A stretch of 64,000 bases of DNA from Pomphorhynchus laevis (GCA_012934845.2 WNNJ02001188.1:1-64000); one strand, 5' to 3'; shown: positions 1 through 10,952, counted from the first letter of the stretch. The notes: generated by a model from the sequence alone, not told the origin. Made by a program: numbers and translations.

Positions 1-313
1 CTATTTTGATAATTTAATTTTTATATTTTCTCAAATTATTGTTTTCGTTTTCCTGTAAATTTTTCCTGTTATGTGCCAAATCAAAATTATTTTTCCTGTC
101 CGCCATCCAACTAAATCACAATTGATTCACAAACTTGAGCTAAAATTCCTAGGTAAAATGTATAATATTTACACTTTTGTGTTCTCTAGCTAATCGAAAA
201 TTAGTAACATATGAATCGATTGACAACATTCAAACTGAACTTACTTTGATTCTTCTAGAATACATGGATGGTAAATTTTGAATTTTTTGAATTTTGAATT
301 TATTTTTTTGTAG
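1..313 (+). other. Probable intron of the left-edge host gene
   Basis: AT-rich DNA with no coding signal. It ends in a T-rich tract followed by TAG at 311-313, a good 3' splice site for the exon that follows, so it is read as the end of an intron whose 5' part lies outside the window. Confidence 0.4.
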
Positions 314-477
314 AAAAACGAGGAGAGCGATGTAGAGACTTTTATACTATGATGCTCATAATTCCGAGATTACGAATTCTCAACGAAATGTTCCAGCGGG
401 AGCTTATCAACGACGTTGCCAATCACCCTGAGATGTCCTATCCAACGTTCTTCTGGAAGGTATTCGTCGGTAAAGAT
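314..477 (+). CDS. Penultimate coding exon of an unidentified host gene
   Basis: An open reading frame runs from a polypyrimidine-TAG acceptor to a GTAAGT donor at 478. It enters with two bases of a split codon and leaves in phase 0. The peptide reads KRGERCRDFYTMM, then LIIPRLRILNEMFQREL, and ends in FFWKVFVGKD. It has a mixed amino-acid composition unlike the surrounding AT-rich DNA and unlike the transposon ORFs. I do not recognise the family and see no catalytic motif. The upstream part of the gene is outside the window. Its partner exon is 4005-4061. Confidence 0.5.
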
Positions 478-3400
478 GTAAGTAAACTGTGTAAAAATAT
501 AATTTTATCTTTAAATAAACATAAATTAAGTTTTAAAATTCAGTTTTAAGACAAAATTGGTTATATTAAAATTATACCTGTTGTAATTTGTTGTACATTG
601 GAAGTGTTAACGAGCTCACTAGAATAGTTAAATTAGTAAAACTAATTAAATTAGTTTATTAATTTAAATTAACTAAATAAATTAGAAATTATATAATGTT
701 TAATATTAAAATTATTAAATTTCTTACAAATTACATTAATGATTTAATTAGATTAGTTTATTAATTTAAATTAACTTTATAAATTAGAAATTATATAATA
801 TTAAATATTAAAATTATTAAATTTCTTACAAATTACATTAATTATTTAATTAGATTAGTTTATTAATTTAAATTAACTATATAAATTAGAAATTATATAA
901 TATTAAATATTAAAATTATTAAATTTCTTATAAATTACATTAATGATTTAATTAGAGTAGTTTATTAATTTAAATTAACTATATAAATTAGAAATTATAT
1001 AATGTTTAATATTAAAATTATTAAATTTCTTACAAATTACATTAATTATTTAATTAGAGTAGTTTATTAATTTAAATTAACTATATAAATTAGAAATTAT
1101 ATAATATTAAATATTAAAATTATTAAATTTCTTACAAATTACATTAATTATTTAATTAGAGTAGTTTATTAATTTAAATTAACTATATAAATTAGAAATT
1201 ATATAATGTTTAATATTAAAATTATTAAATTTCTTACAAATTACATTAATTATTTAATTAGATTAGTTTATTAATTTAAATTAACTATATAAATTAGAAA
1301 TTATATAATATTAAATATTAAAATTATTAAATTTCTTACAAATTACATTAATTATTTAATTAGAGTAGTTTATTAATTTAAATTAACTATATAAATTAGA
1401 AATTATATAATATTAAATATTAAAATTATTAAATTTCTTACAAATTACATTAATTATTTAATTAGATTAGTTTATTAATTTAAATTAACTATATAAATTA
1501 GAAATTATATAATGTTTAATATTAAAATTATTAAATTTCTTACAAATTACATTAATTATTTAATTAGATTAGTTTATTAATTTAAATTAACTATATAAAT
1601 TAGAAATTATATAATATTAAATATTAAAATTATTAAATTTCTTACAAATTACATTAATTATTTAATTAGATTAGTTTATTAATTTAAATTAACTATATAA
1701 ATTAGAAATTATATAATGTTTAATATTAAAATTATTAAATTTCTTACAAATTACATTAATTATTTAATTAGATTAGTTTATTAATTTAAATTAACTATAT
1801 AAATTAGAAATTATATAATATTAAATATTAAAATTATTAAATTTCTTACAAATTACATTAATTATTTAATTAGATTAGTTTATTAATTTAAATTAACTAT
1901 ATAAATTAGAAATTATATAATATTAAATATTAAAATTATTAAATTTCTTACAAATTACATTAATTATTTAATTAGAGTAGTTTATTAATTTAAATTAACT
2001 ATATAAATTAGAAATTATATAATATTAAATATTAAAATTATTAAATTTCTTACAAATTACATTAATTATTTAATTAGATTAGTTTATTAATTTAAATTAA
2101 CTATATAAATTAGAAATTATATAATATTAAATATTAAAATTATTAAATTTCTTACAAATTACATTAATGATTTAATTAGAGTAGTTTATTAATTTAAATT
2201 AACTATATAAATTAGAAATTATATAATATTAAATATTAAAATTATTAAATTTCTTACAAATTACATTAATGATTTAATTAGAGTAGTTTATTAATTTAAA
2301 TTAACTATATAAATTAGAAATTATATAATATTAAATATTAAAATTATTAAATTTCTTACAAATTACATTAATTATTTAATTAGAGTAGTTTATTAATTTA
2401 AATTAACTATATAAATTAGAAATTATATAATATTAAATATTAAAATTATTAAATTTCTTACAAATTACATTAATGATTTAATTAGAGTAGTTTATTAATT
2501 TAAATTAACTATATAAATTAGAAATTATATAATATTAAATATTAAAATTATTAAATTTCTTACAAATTACATTAATTATTTAATTAGATTAGTTTATTAA
2601 TTTAAATTAACTATATAAATTAGAAATTATATAATATTAAATATTAAAATTATTAAATTTCTTACAAATTACATTAATTATTTAATTAGAGTAGTTTATT
2701 AATTTAAATTAACTATATAAATTAGAAATTATATAATATTAAATATTAAAATTATTAAATTTCTTACAAATTACATTAATTATTTAATTAGATTAGTTTA
2801 TTAATTTAAATTAACTATATAAATTAGAAATTATATAATATTAAATATTAAAATTATTAAATTTCTTATAAATTACATTTATTATTTAATTAGATTAGTT
2901 TATTAATATTTATTAACTATATAAATTAGAAATTATATAATGTTTAATATTAAAATTATTAAATTTCTTACAAATTACATTAATTATTTAATTAGAGTAG
3001 TTTATTAATTTAAATTAACTATATAAATTAGAAATTATATAATGTTAAATATTAAAATTATTAAATTTCTTACAAATTACATTAATGATTTAATGAGATT
3101 AGTTTATTAATTTAAATTAACTATATAAATTAGAAATTATATAATGTTTAATATTAAAATTATTAAATTTCTTACAAATTACATTAATTATTTAATTAGA
3201 TTAGTTTATTAATTTAAATTAACTATATAAATTAGAAATTATATAATGTTTAATATTAAAATTATTAAATTTCTTACAAATTACATTAATTATTTAATTA
3301 GATTAGTTAATTAATTTAAATTAACTATATAAATTAGAAATTATATAATATTAAATATTAAAATTATTAAATTTCTTACAAATTACATTAATTATTTAAT

Positions 3401-4004
3401 TAGAGTAGTTTATTAATTTAAATTAACTATATAAATTAGAAATTATATAATATTAAATATTAAAATTATTAAATTTCTTACAAATTACATTAATTATTTA
3501 ATTAGAGTAGTTTATTAATTTAAATTAACTATATAAATTAGAAATTATATAATATTAAATATTAAAATTATTAAATTTCTTACAAATTACATTAATTATT
3601 TAATTAGAGTAGTTTATTAATTTAAATTAACTATATAAATTAGAAATTATATAATATTAAATATTAAAATTATTAAATTTCTTACAAATTAAATTTATTA
3701 TTTAATTAGAGTAGTTTATTAATTTAAATTAACTATATAAATTAGAAATTATATAATATTAAATATTAAAATTATTAAATTTCTTACAAATTACATTAAT
3801 TATTTAATTAGATTAGTTTATTAATTTAAATTAACTATATAAATTAGAAATTATATAATATTAAATATTAAAATTATTAAATTTCTTACAAATTACATTA
3901 ATTATTTAATTAGAGTAGTTTATTAATTTAAATTAAGCTATTAGGAGATAGATTTTTATCTACAATACATTTACAAATATTTTTGTTGTATTTTTTTATT
4001 TTAG
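478..4004 (+). other. Intron of about 3.5 kb carrying a satellite array
   Basis: The donor GTAAGT at 478 and an acceptor ending TTTTAG at 4004 bracket a noncoding stretch. The phase is 0 on both sides, so the two exons join in frame. Most of the intron is a 102-bp tandem array (separate entry). The splice sites are inferred from sequence only. Confidence 0.5.
640..3938. repeat. 102-bp AT-rich satellite, about 32 tandem copies
   Basis: Spacing was measured from a fixed landmark (TTAAATTTCTTACAAATTAC). It recurs at 715, 817, 919, 1021, 1123, 1225 and on to 3877, and 3162 bp is exactly 31 periods of 102, so there is no net insertion or deletion across the array. Copies differ at a few recurring sites: ATGTTTAAT versus ATATTAAAT, GATTAG versus GAGTAG, and TTATTT versus TGATTT. 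These variants are shuffled among copies rather than arranged in a clear higher-order unit. Divergence rises slightly near 2870-3110. There is no ORF of note. The array sits wholly inside an apparent intron. Confidence 0.97.
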
Positions 4005-4061
4005 ACTGATAACGAGCTCGGTGCGACGTTATTAGAAGGCCTTCAAACTAATATTGTTTAG
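4005..4061 (+). CDS. Terminal coding exon of the left-edge host gene
   Basis: The acceptor TTTTAG is followed by an in-frame 18-residue tail (TDNELGATLLEGLQTNIV) and a TAG stop at 4059-4061. The frame matches the phase-0 donor at 477. The tail is short, so the call depends on the splice-site match and on its base composition. The product is unidentified. Confidence 0.45.
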   Translation, partial: TDNELGATLLEGLQTNIV

Positions 4062-4852
4062 TGTGAAATATCCTCAACAAATTCAATCAAATATCATTTA
4101 TTTGTTATCAGTAAATGTGTCGAATGCCGTTTGTTCGCTCAGCAAAAGCATTTGTTTCTGCGTTATTTTAAAATATCGTAATTTTACAATTTCTGAATGT
4201 TTTATCGCTGTTTGCTTTTGAAGTATGTTCATTTTGAAATTAATTAAACTCTTGAAAACAATTGTTTTTTTTGTCAAGTACTTAGAATTAACTTAATTAT
4301 TTATAAGTTATAAAATTCATCGTATTTTTACAGTTGGTACGTATTTTCTATTAATTCATTCATTGAACATTATTCCAAATGAATTTGCACTGGATACATT
4401 ATACAATCGAATTCCGGACAACTTATCCCGTCAAAATCGTTTAAAAGGACATTTTTTACCATAATCTCGTATCAGCACAACTTGTTCTATCACATAAATA
4501 ATTCTTTTCAAAGACATCTCGTTTCAAAACGAACTAGTTCCAAAATATTCTTAAGATGACAGTTTAACTTCTACTTATCACATGAATTTTTGGTTTTAAA
4601 AATTCTATTTAATTTGTAAATTTTAGACATTTTTAAATTTACTAATCAACAGCTATCTATTGATTTAACAAACTAATACGTAATATAGGGTTGTCCAAAC
4701 CAAACTAATTCAGAAACGATAAACGAATATTTTGGACCTGTGTAAGAATGTAAGGGACGTATGAAAATGAACCACTTCGATCATTCAAATGATTACATGC
4801 ATTCCTTGTAGTGATACAAAAGCTCGTGTCGTCATTAATGTCATGACGCAAG
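4062..4852. other. Intergenic DNA, nothing recognised
   Basis: AT-rich sequence after the end of the host gene, presumably including its 3' UTR. I see no ORF, repeat or RNA gene here. Confidence 0.4.
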
Positions 4853-5020
4853 ATGCTCAAAGTCAATTGTGATTTTAATCAACTCCCTATAGCTCATTTC
4901 CCTGCTGAAACTGTCAGGAATCTGATCCATCACTCCACAGGTAGAGACCCTGGGATGATGCATGCAATTTTCTCGGTGATCCCTGATTTATTCAGGCCAC
5001 CAATTAGAGAAATTGTGCTG
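4853..5020 (+). mobile_element. Detached fragment of the RT/RNase H retroelement fossil
   Basis: This stretch encodes a peptide (LPIAHFPAETVRNLIHHSTG and following) almost identical to part of the minus-strand coding region at 6600-6770, but on the opposite strand. It is a fragment of the same retroelement family as its neighbour. It is broken. Confidence 0.75.
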
Positions 5021-5027
5021 CTTTTTC

Positions 5028-7326
5028 TTGAAAAATACTTCTGCCTTCGCTGTCAGACGAAGTGATATCGCGTGTGATTCTGAGTAGATAAAATCGACAC
5101 GGAAGACACGTAGCTATGTGGGAAATTAGCTGTGATGTCAGAAGATGTAGAAACAAGCAAAAAGGAGAGTGTCGCGGTAACTACCAACGACTAGGAATGT
5201 CTGCCGGATTTTTATCCGTTGATATCCATTGTATAGGAGTACCATGCAATTCCTGTAGGAAAAGATTCCCCATTGGAACCGTTTTCGCTCTCCCTTTGAG
5301 GACTGAGTAATACACCCCGATGTTATCGGTATATATCTCAGCGTCTGGGTATAGTTGATGACCACACCAGGCGGCTAAGAGCTCAGCCTCAAATATTGGA
5401 AGTTCATATGGTAAATCATATGTGTGTACCTTCCCTTCTAAACCAACAATCCCAATTTGATTTTGGGTAGCATCCACGAAGATTTTTTCATGGCATGCTC
5501 TTTGTTGTTTAGGTAGAGTCAGGGGCTCCTTATCAATGAGCCACTCCAGAAACCAGGACTGCCATGGCTCATCCTGGTATAGGAGCTTGTGCGCAGTGGA
5601 AAAGAAAGGTAGATAATAGTTTATCAGACCTCTCAAACGCATTACTTGGCGACTAGAGACTGGCGATTTCAAAATTCTCAGATACGCTACCGCCGCCCTA
5701 AAGCGTGATAATGCATCTGAGGTGATCTCGACGCCATCTGTCGACCAAGTGCCCCCTAAGAAAGTTATTTTCTTGCGAGGTCTAAGAATGCTCTTCTCTA
5801 GATTTAGAGATAGATTTCCACTTTTGCAGAGAGAAAGAAGCTTACGCACAGCTGCCATAAGAACTGGCTTAGAGTTATGCGAAAGGATCATATCGTCAAT
5901 ATGAGTCCATGCTTCTACCCCTTGTTTACGAGCGAAATGTGTGATGGCATTGCCAACCATTTGCGCCCAAAAGGGGCCCCAAGGTATTCCGAAAGGCACG
6001 ACCTTATAATGATAGTAAATACCATTGTATTCAAAAGCCGTTTTAAGCCAATCAGAAGGGCATAAAGGAATTTGGTAGAACATTGATTTAAAATCAATTT
6101 TGACATACCAATCCTTACATACAATATGCTCTCTATCGAGGACTTGATATATAGACGGCAGATAGTCCTTTTACGGTTTAGTCCTTTTTGGTAAAGGAGC
6201 TATTATACCCTTCTTGATGTGATATCGAATGGCCTTAGTAAGTGCAAGACTTACGTTAGATTGCCAACGACGCCAACTCACCGGCATGGTTTCAATTCTT
6301 ACTCCATTACGGAATATTGAACGCACATGACCTGGTGCCTGACTTTGTTCTAAAAGTCGAGGGATGTTAGCCACATCAGATACCTCAGGATGTCGTTGGT
6401 ACGATGTAGATCGTAGCCTAACAATCTCTCCTAACAACGATCCGAGATCGATGTCTTCCAATTCACGCTCAATGAACATGTCTTGGTGCGCTAGGACTAT
6501 TGACGTAGGTTCTTGCTGACTGAGTATGTTTATATACTCGTTTACAGTCAGGTTACCCTTCATCAATTGTATGAGATTCTGTTGCAGAACTGCATACACG
6601 TCCTCCCCTGATATCTGATCTACAATTTCTCTAATTGGTGGCCTGAATAAATCAGGGATCACCGAGAAAATTGCATGCATCATCCCAGGGTGTCTACCTG
6701 TGGAGTGATGGATCAGATTCCTGACAGTTTCAGCAGGGAAATGAGCTATAGGGAGTTGACATCTATTTTGCTCAATACCCCTACCGCTCTGCCGCTCAAA
6801 GATTTCAAAAGCCCAGTCAAGAAGCAAATCTTGAGCTGCCCTTCGAGATTGCGTCGGGTACACGTTATGTACCCTAGGATGATAAGCCCTATATAAAGCC
6901 TCTTCTTCCCAGTACTCGTAATCTAAATTGATCCTTTCTTGGGTGTCCATTACTAGGACATAGGCATAGGGCTCATCATTGGCGTCCGGCAAAGTGAGCG
7001 CCGATTCGGCTGGATGTTCATCCAGGCCTGAACCCGTCCCAAGCAATGTATCAATTGCTGTCTGGAACTCTTGCACCGTATATGTGAGGGGGTTTGACGA
7101 CCCTACACATAATTCCGGTTCATGCATCTTGTTTAGATGGCATGACATAGGCATGTCGATAGCCAGTTGTTCTAACTGGGCTATCGTTAAAAAAGTAAAC
7201 GTACTTACATCTTTTAAATTGCCGCTTGGAATAATTTTCTTGAAAAATGCTTTTTCTTGAAAAATACTTCTTCTGCCTTCGCTGTCAGACGAAGTGATAT
7301 CGCGTGTGATTCTGAGTAGATAAAAT
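5028..7326 (-). mobile_element. Broken RT/RNase H retroelement (LTR or DIRS kin), fossil
   Basis: On the minus strand a leading region of unknown function (about 7154-6171) is followed by a reverse transcriptase with HIDDM in place of the usual YxDD, and an RNase H with acidic positions in FVDAT, EAELLAA and YTDN and a closing NPADIPSR. No integrase or recombinase is visible. Copies of a roughly 70-bp sequence in the same orientation flank the unit at about 5028-5096 and 7250-7326 and may be remnants of terminal repeats. The family is uncertain: the RNase H ending recalls DIRS/VIPER-like and hepadna-like polymerases. The element is broken, with at least two breaks. Long readable stretches suggest moderate age. 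Confidence 0.6.
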
Positions 7327-7780
7327 ATATAGTTTATTATAACGTTTGCACAGATACCTTTATTCGCTTTGTCAAAGGAAATATCATTAAAAGATAACTC
7401 TCGAATTAACAGACCTAATCAGTCATTGTTGTCTGCATATTTAAATAGTCTGACTTCCCTTCCCGATAATTTACTTATACATTGATGTTGAGCCCTGTAT
7501 GTTTATGACAATGCATATCGATCACCCAAGAATAATAACGTTTTTTGACCCTTAACTCTTACAGCAATGGGTGATGAACATATTGGCTTATGGACGGAAC
7601 TTTAAATAACATCCTTTAACTGTACAATTGTATGTCATTCACTGCAACATAAAGCCCGAATGCTGCACTTCAATGCCAAAAAGATCTCACCCATACTATG
7701 AATTAAATCAGCTAACTGAGTCTACGTATTGTTATATAATTATAAAATAAACAAAACATAATAATGCTAAATCAAAATTT
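7327..7780. other. Noncoding DNA between two elements
   Basis: No ORF, repeat or RNA gene recognised. The right end grades into AT-rich sequence that may belong to the 3' end of the next PLE, because similar sequence is found near 59310-59460. Confidence 0.35.
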
Positions 7781-7940
7781 AATAATTAAATAATAAAATT
7801 AATAATTGTTTTTAGATTTTCTATAATTTAAATCAAGTTAAAAAATAAAAATAAAAATAAAAAATAAAAAATAAAATTTAAAATAAACGTCATTTTTATG
7901 AATTGACTAATAAATAACAGACGTTGTATCAGAATAAGAA

Positions 7941-8017
7941 TTAGAGGTCATCAGGAGGAACTGCTATGCTATCAGGTTTCGGCCCCTAACTCCTCTACCC
8001 AACATAGCAGCGGGGCC
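7941..8017 (-). promoter_or_regulatory. Candidate pseudoknot in the PLE 3' region
   Basis: Two perfect complementary pairs interleave: 7961-7968 (CTGCTATG) with 8003-8010 (CATAGCAG), and 7981-7986 (GGCCCC) with 8012-8017 (GGGGCC). This is an H-type pseudoknot topology. A third option pairs 7942-7947 (TAGAGG) with 7992-7997 (CCTCTA). A decayed version occurs at 59537-59590. The region lies just 3' of the RT stop on the element's coding strand. A structured RNA is an inference; no known class is matched. Confidence 0.4.
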
Positions 8018-8085
8018 AAATACATGCTAATGATGTAATTTCCTCTGAAATAACTATCTAGTATCTTATTCTAATGCAAAGTATA

Positions 8086-9483
8086 TTATTTATTATCCAT
8101 CCATAAAAATTTGCCACTTAAGAGTTTAAATTTATTCTTTATATTATTGTGTTGATTTATATATTTTACTATTTTCTGCTTGATGTTATTTTTATAGTAA
8201 CCTAGTTTAAAATACGTATCTATTAAATTATTTAAATGATTCTGAAGAAAGCCAATATCATTACATATCATTGCAATTCTTAAAATTTCATTATTTAATG
8301 TATTATATTTTATATTATATGGTATGCATGAATGCTCATGCAAAAATATGTTTCTTGTAAATTTAAATATGTCATCTTTACGATATAAATTAATAGTAGT
8401 TTTAGTTAATGTTAATTTAATGTTCATATCTAGATATACACCTTCTTTATCATTAATATTGGTTTTGTTAAGAATAAGGCTTTCTAGATAAATGTGCTCA
8501 CTAATTGAATAAAAATTATTAGAATTAAATACACATATATCATCAATGTATCGAAACATATATTTCATATATTTATATTGTTTAGATTTAGTTTTTACAC
8601 AGTTATGAACAAATTCATATTCTATAAAGCTTAAAAACAAGTCAGCTATAATTGGGTCACTTTTACCACCCATTGGAACACCTTTTACTTGTCTAAATAT
8701 AGATGTCCCTACTTTTAAATAATTTTGATTTATCAAAATATTTAAGGATTCTATTAATTCAATTTTATCCATATATTTATATTTACTTGATGGTTTAATT
8801 TTTGTTAGATAGGCGTTATAATTATTATAACATATATATGTATATCTTTTTCCGAATATAAGATTAATTAATTTTACTAACGCTTCTTTAATATCTACTA
8901 AATCTAGATTTGTATAAAGCGTACTAAAATCGTATGTATTTATATTTTGAAAATTTATTCCTTTTGTCTGTTCTAAAAATTCTTTTGTAGAATTAATACT
9001 GAAATAGTGTTTTATACCAGTATTAATTTCGATTACCTTGCAATATTTTTTAAAATGTGCTTTAATTACTTTAAGTATTTTATTCATATAGACAGAAAGT
9101 GGTTTTAATGTACATTTAAACGCACTACATATGAACCTAGGTTTTATTGGATTTTTATGTAATTTTGGATTCCAATATAATATAGGTATAGTTTTATTAT
9201 CTAATTCAACCTTTATACCCTTTTTATCCATTATAGAACAGTGACTTGTAATAATTGTTTCTAAACTCAACTCACTACGTTCATATGTTGGATTTACATT
9301 TAAATCATTAGAATTAATCTCTTTCATTAGTATATCATAATAAAGCTTTTTGCATATGAAGACAAAGTTATTACTAGCTTTATCAATAGTTGTTATTATA
9401 TAGTTATCCTTTAATTTAGTAAGTTCTTTATACATGTCTTTATTAATTTCATCTTTCCTTTTATAATTGTATGTTATTTTCAT
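8086..9483 (-). CDS. Reverse transcriptase of the Penelope-like element
   Basis: 465 residues. It copies element RNA into DNA at the target site. Visible RT blocks: TTIDKASNNFVF near residues 32-43, PKLHKNPIKPRFI, the first catalytic block NTYDFSTLYTNL, VKGVPMGG, the second catalytic block YMFRYIDDICVFN, and a closing EGVYLDMNI segment. The PKLHK and DFSxLYTxL blocks are characteristic of PLE and telomerase-like RTs rather than LINEs. In the palm the sequence is GGKSDPIIAD, where the sister copy at 54600 has GGNSSPIIAD, so this copy may carry replacements at a conserved spot. The N-terminal RT region continues upstream in another frame (9461-9760). Confidence 0.88.
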   Translation of the reverse strand: MKITYNYKRKDEINKDMYKELTKLKDNYIITTIDKASNNFVFICKKLYYDILMKEINSNDLNVNPTYERSELSLETIITSHCSIMDKKGIKVELDNKTIPILYWNPKLHKNPIKPRFICSAFKCTLKPLSVYMNKILKVIKAHFKKYCKVIEINTGIKHYFSINSTKEFLEQTKGINFQNINTYDFSTLYTNLDLVDIKEALVKLINLIFGKRYTYICYNNYNAYLTKIKPSSKYKYMDKIELIESLNILINQNYLKVGTSIFRQVKGVPMGGKSDPIIADLFLSFIEYEFVHNCVKTKSKQYKYMKYMFRYIDDICVFNSNNFYSISEHIYLESLILNKTNINDKEGVYLDMNIKLTLTKTTINLYRKDDIFKFTRNIFLHEHSCIPYNIKYNTLNNEILRIAMICNDIGFLQNHLNNLIDTYFKLGYYKNNIKQKIVKYINQHNNIKNKFKLLSGKFLWMDNK

Positions 9484-9880
9484 TTTCTTTTAAATGATCT
9501 AATATATAAGTTTTCCAAATTTTCATCTTTGATGTATTTAAGCTTTCACTATTAATCAGCTTACTAAAGTAATCATTTAAGTTATTATATAACGAACTGT
9601 AAATTTTATTTTTGTCGTTGTTGTTATTTAATCTATATTTATACCCTTTTGATAGCAGCTTTCTTAATTCACAATTTTCAATTAATTCTAGATTATGGGT
9701 ACATATATGTTCATTTATTTTATCAAAACTAAGACTTTTACAATTGCATTCTGTTTCCATTATGTTTCTAATATTATCGTTACATATTGATTTTAATTCT
9801 TTATTATAATTACAAATTTTTCGTCCTAATGGTGGTAGGAGTTTATACCTTATTTTAGGAATATATTTACTTAAATCTGA
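9461..9880 (-). CDS. PLE linker and RT N-terminal region, frame-shifted
   Basis: A Cys/Asn-rich frame (METECNCKSLSFDKINEHIC and on) joins the nuclease and RT parts. Coding similarity extends upstream of its ATG as SKYIPKIRYKLLPP, up to about 9880 where the nuclease frame ends. Its downstream end overlaps the RT frame by 23 bases in another phase at an A-rich run. It is best read as the middle of one polyprotein split by two frame changes, through decay or less likely programmed shifting. Confidence 0.6.
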   Translation of the reverse strand, partial: SDLSKYIPKIRYKLLPPLGRKICNYNKELKSICNDNIRNIMETECNCKSLSFDKINEHICTHNLELIENCELRKLLSKGYKYRLNNNNDKNKIYSSLYNNLNDYFSKLINSESLNTSKMKIWKTYILDHLKENENNIQL

Positions 9881-10799
9881 CCCTATTTATTTCTTTACTT
9901 TTAGAATTATTTAAAAGTCCGGCTATATTTATGTTGTCTATACATTTATTAATGAAGTTTATGGTTAATGTATATTTTTTATTGTTATTATTAACATTTA
10001 TTGTCCGATTATAGTATTTTACATTACAATAACTGTCTATTATACAACTTAATATATCATAGTCGTTAATTAATTTTTGATTTATTGAACATATAATATC
10101 TTTAGAAAAACCTCTTATATTTACATAAACATCTTTTAGCTTATTATCTCTTAAAAGTTGTTTCAATATTTCTAATTGTTCATTTATATACATATCTTTT
10201 TTAATATTTTTAACTCTATTTTTCTTATTCCTTTTATCGCCATGACTTCTTGGTTTGCGTTTAACCGGATTATTATAATATAGTTGTTTATTATGTATTA
10301 TACTACTTCTGCCAATTCCTTGTACCACGTCATTCAATCCTAATGGGTACATGAAATTAAGCGTTTTAATCCAAAAATCTTCTTTTTCTAATAGTTTTTG
10401 ATTTAATATTGAAATGTTTTCTTCGATAATATGTTCTAAAATAAATAATTTACAGTTTTTAATATCATGTCCTATTAATCTCATATGTTTATGAAATATA
10501 GTTTGACTATTATGCTGTATATTATATATGTGTTGCCTAAACCTAGTTTTTAACATTTGATATGTTTTTCCTATATATTGCAATCCACATGTGCATTGTA
10601 TTAGATACACTACACCTGCGGTATTGCAGTTACAATTATTATTAATATTTAATGAAAAACATTTGTTTGTCGTATTACTTACGATACAATTATTATTATT
10701 TATAACATCACAAACTATACAATTTTTTCTGTTACATTTAAAAGATCTAAAATTGAAATCATTAGTACTTACGTATTTTTCCAATATTGTTGAGTACAT
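9867..10799 (-). CDS. GIY-YIG endonuclease domain of the PLE
   Basis: 310 residues. It presumably nicks target DNA to prime reverse transcription. A Cys cluster (C22, C27, C30) lies upstream of the nuclease core. GVVYLIQCTCGLQYIGKT at about 62-79 supplies the GIY and YIG strands, R86 and H90 follow (TRFRQH), and EKEDFWIKTL...PLGLNDV near 138-157 supplies the acidic residue and the usual C-terminal motif. A basic tail follows. Its position before the RT is the unusual point. The start ATG at 10797-10799 lies just inside the hairpin-rich 5' region. Confidence 0.85.
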   Translation of the reverse strand: MYSTILEKYVSTNDFNFRSFKCNRKNCIVCDVINNNNCIVSNTTNKCFSLNINNNCNCNTAGVVYLIQCTCGLQYIGKTYQMLKTRFRQHIYNIQHNSQTIFHKHMRLIGHDIKNCKLFILEHIIEENISILNQKLLEKEDFWIKTLNFMYPLGLNDVVQGIGRSSIIHNKQLYYNNPVKRKPRSHGDKRNKKNRVKNIKKDMYINEQLEILKQLLRDNKLKDVYVNIRGFSKDIICSINQKLINDYDILSCIIDSYCNVKYYNRTINVNNNNKKYTLTINFINKCIDNINIAGLLNNSKSKEINRVRFK

Positions 10800-10833
10800 G
10801 TAACTTTTAAGTCATAATTTTTAACGTTGCTTT

Positions 10834-10952
10834 TTCGGTGTCGCCACCTAGTTTAGTTGACTCAGACTAAACTTACAACGGGCCATCCAGCAGCATCTGA
10901 CAGGGGGCTGCCCTGCTTATTTGATAGAATATCAAATTCTTTGATATTCTAT
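10834..10952 (-). repeat. Hairpin cluster at the PLE 5' end
   Basis: Three inverted repeats lie within 120 bp upstream of the nuclease start: GGTG/CACC near 10837-10848, a perfect 8-bp stem 10850-10857 with 10866-10873 (AGTTTAGT/ACTAAACT), and a perfect 13-bp stem 10924-10936 with 10940-10952 around a 3-nt loop. They may mark the element's 5' boundary or form RNA structure in the leader. Confidence 0.55.

Noticed and set aside
640-3938. CRISPR-like regular repeat spacing
   Set aside because: The entire 102-bp period repeats; there are no unique spacers, and the context is eukaryotic.
5722-6065. Plus-strand ORFs over the RT fossil
   Set aside because: Shadows of the minus-strand RT coding region.
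7941-7985. Hammerhead ribozyme from CTGATGA plus GAAAC on the minus strand
   Set aside because: GAAAC precedes CTGATGA by too short a segment to hold stems III and I, and stem II would need a two-base bulge. Kept only as a candidate structured region.
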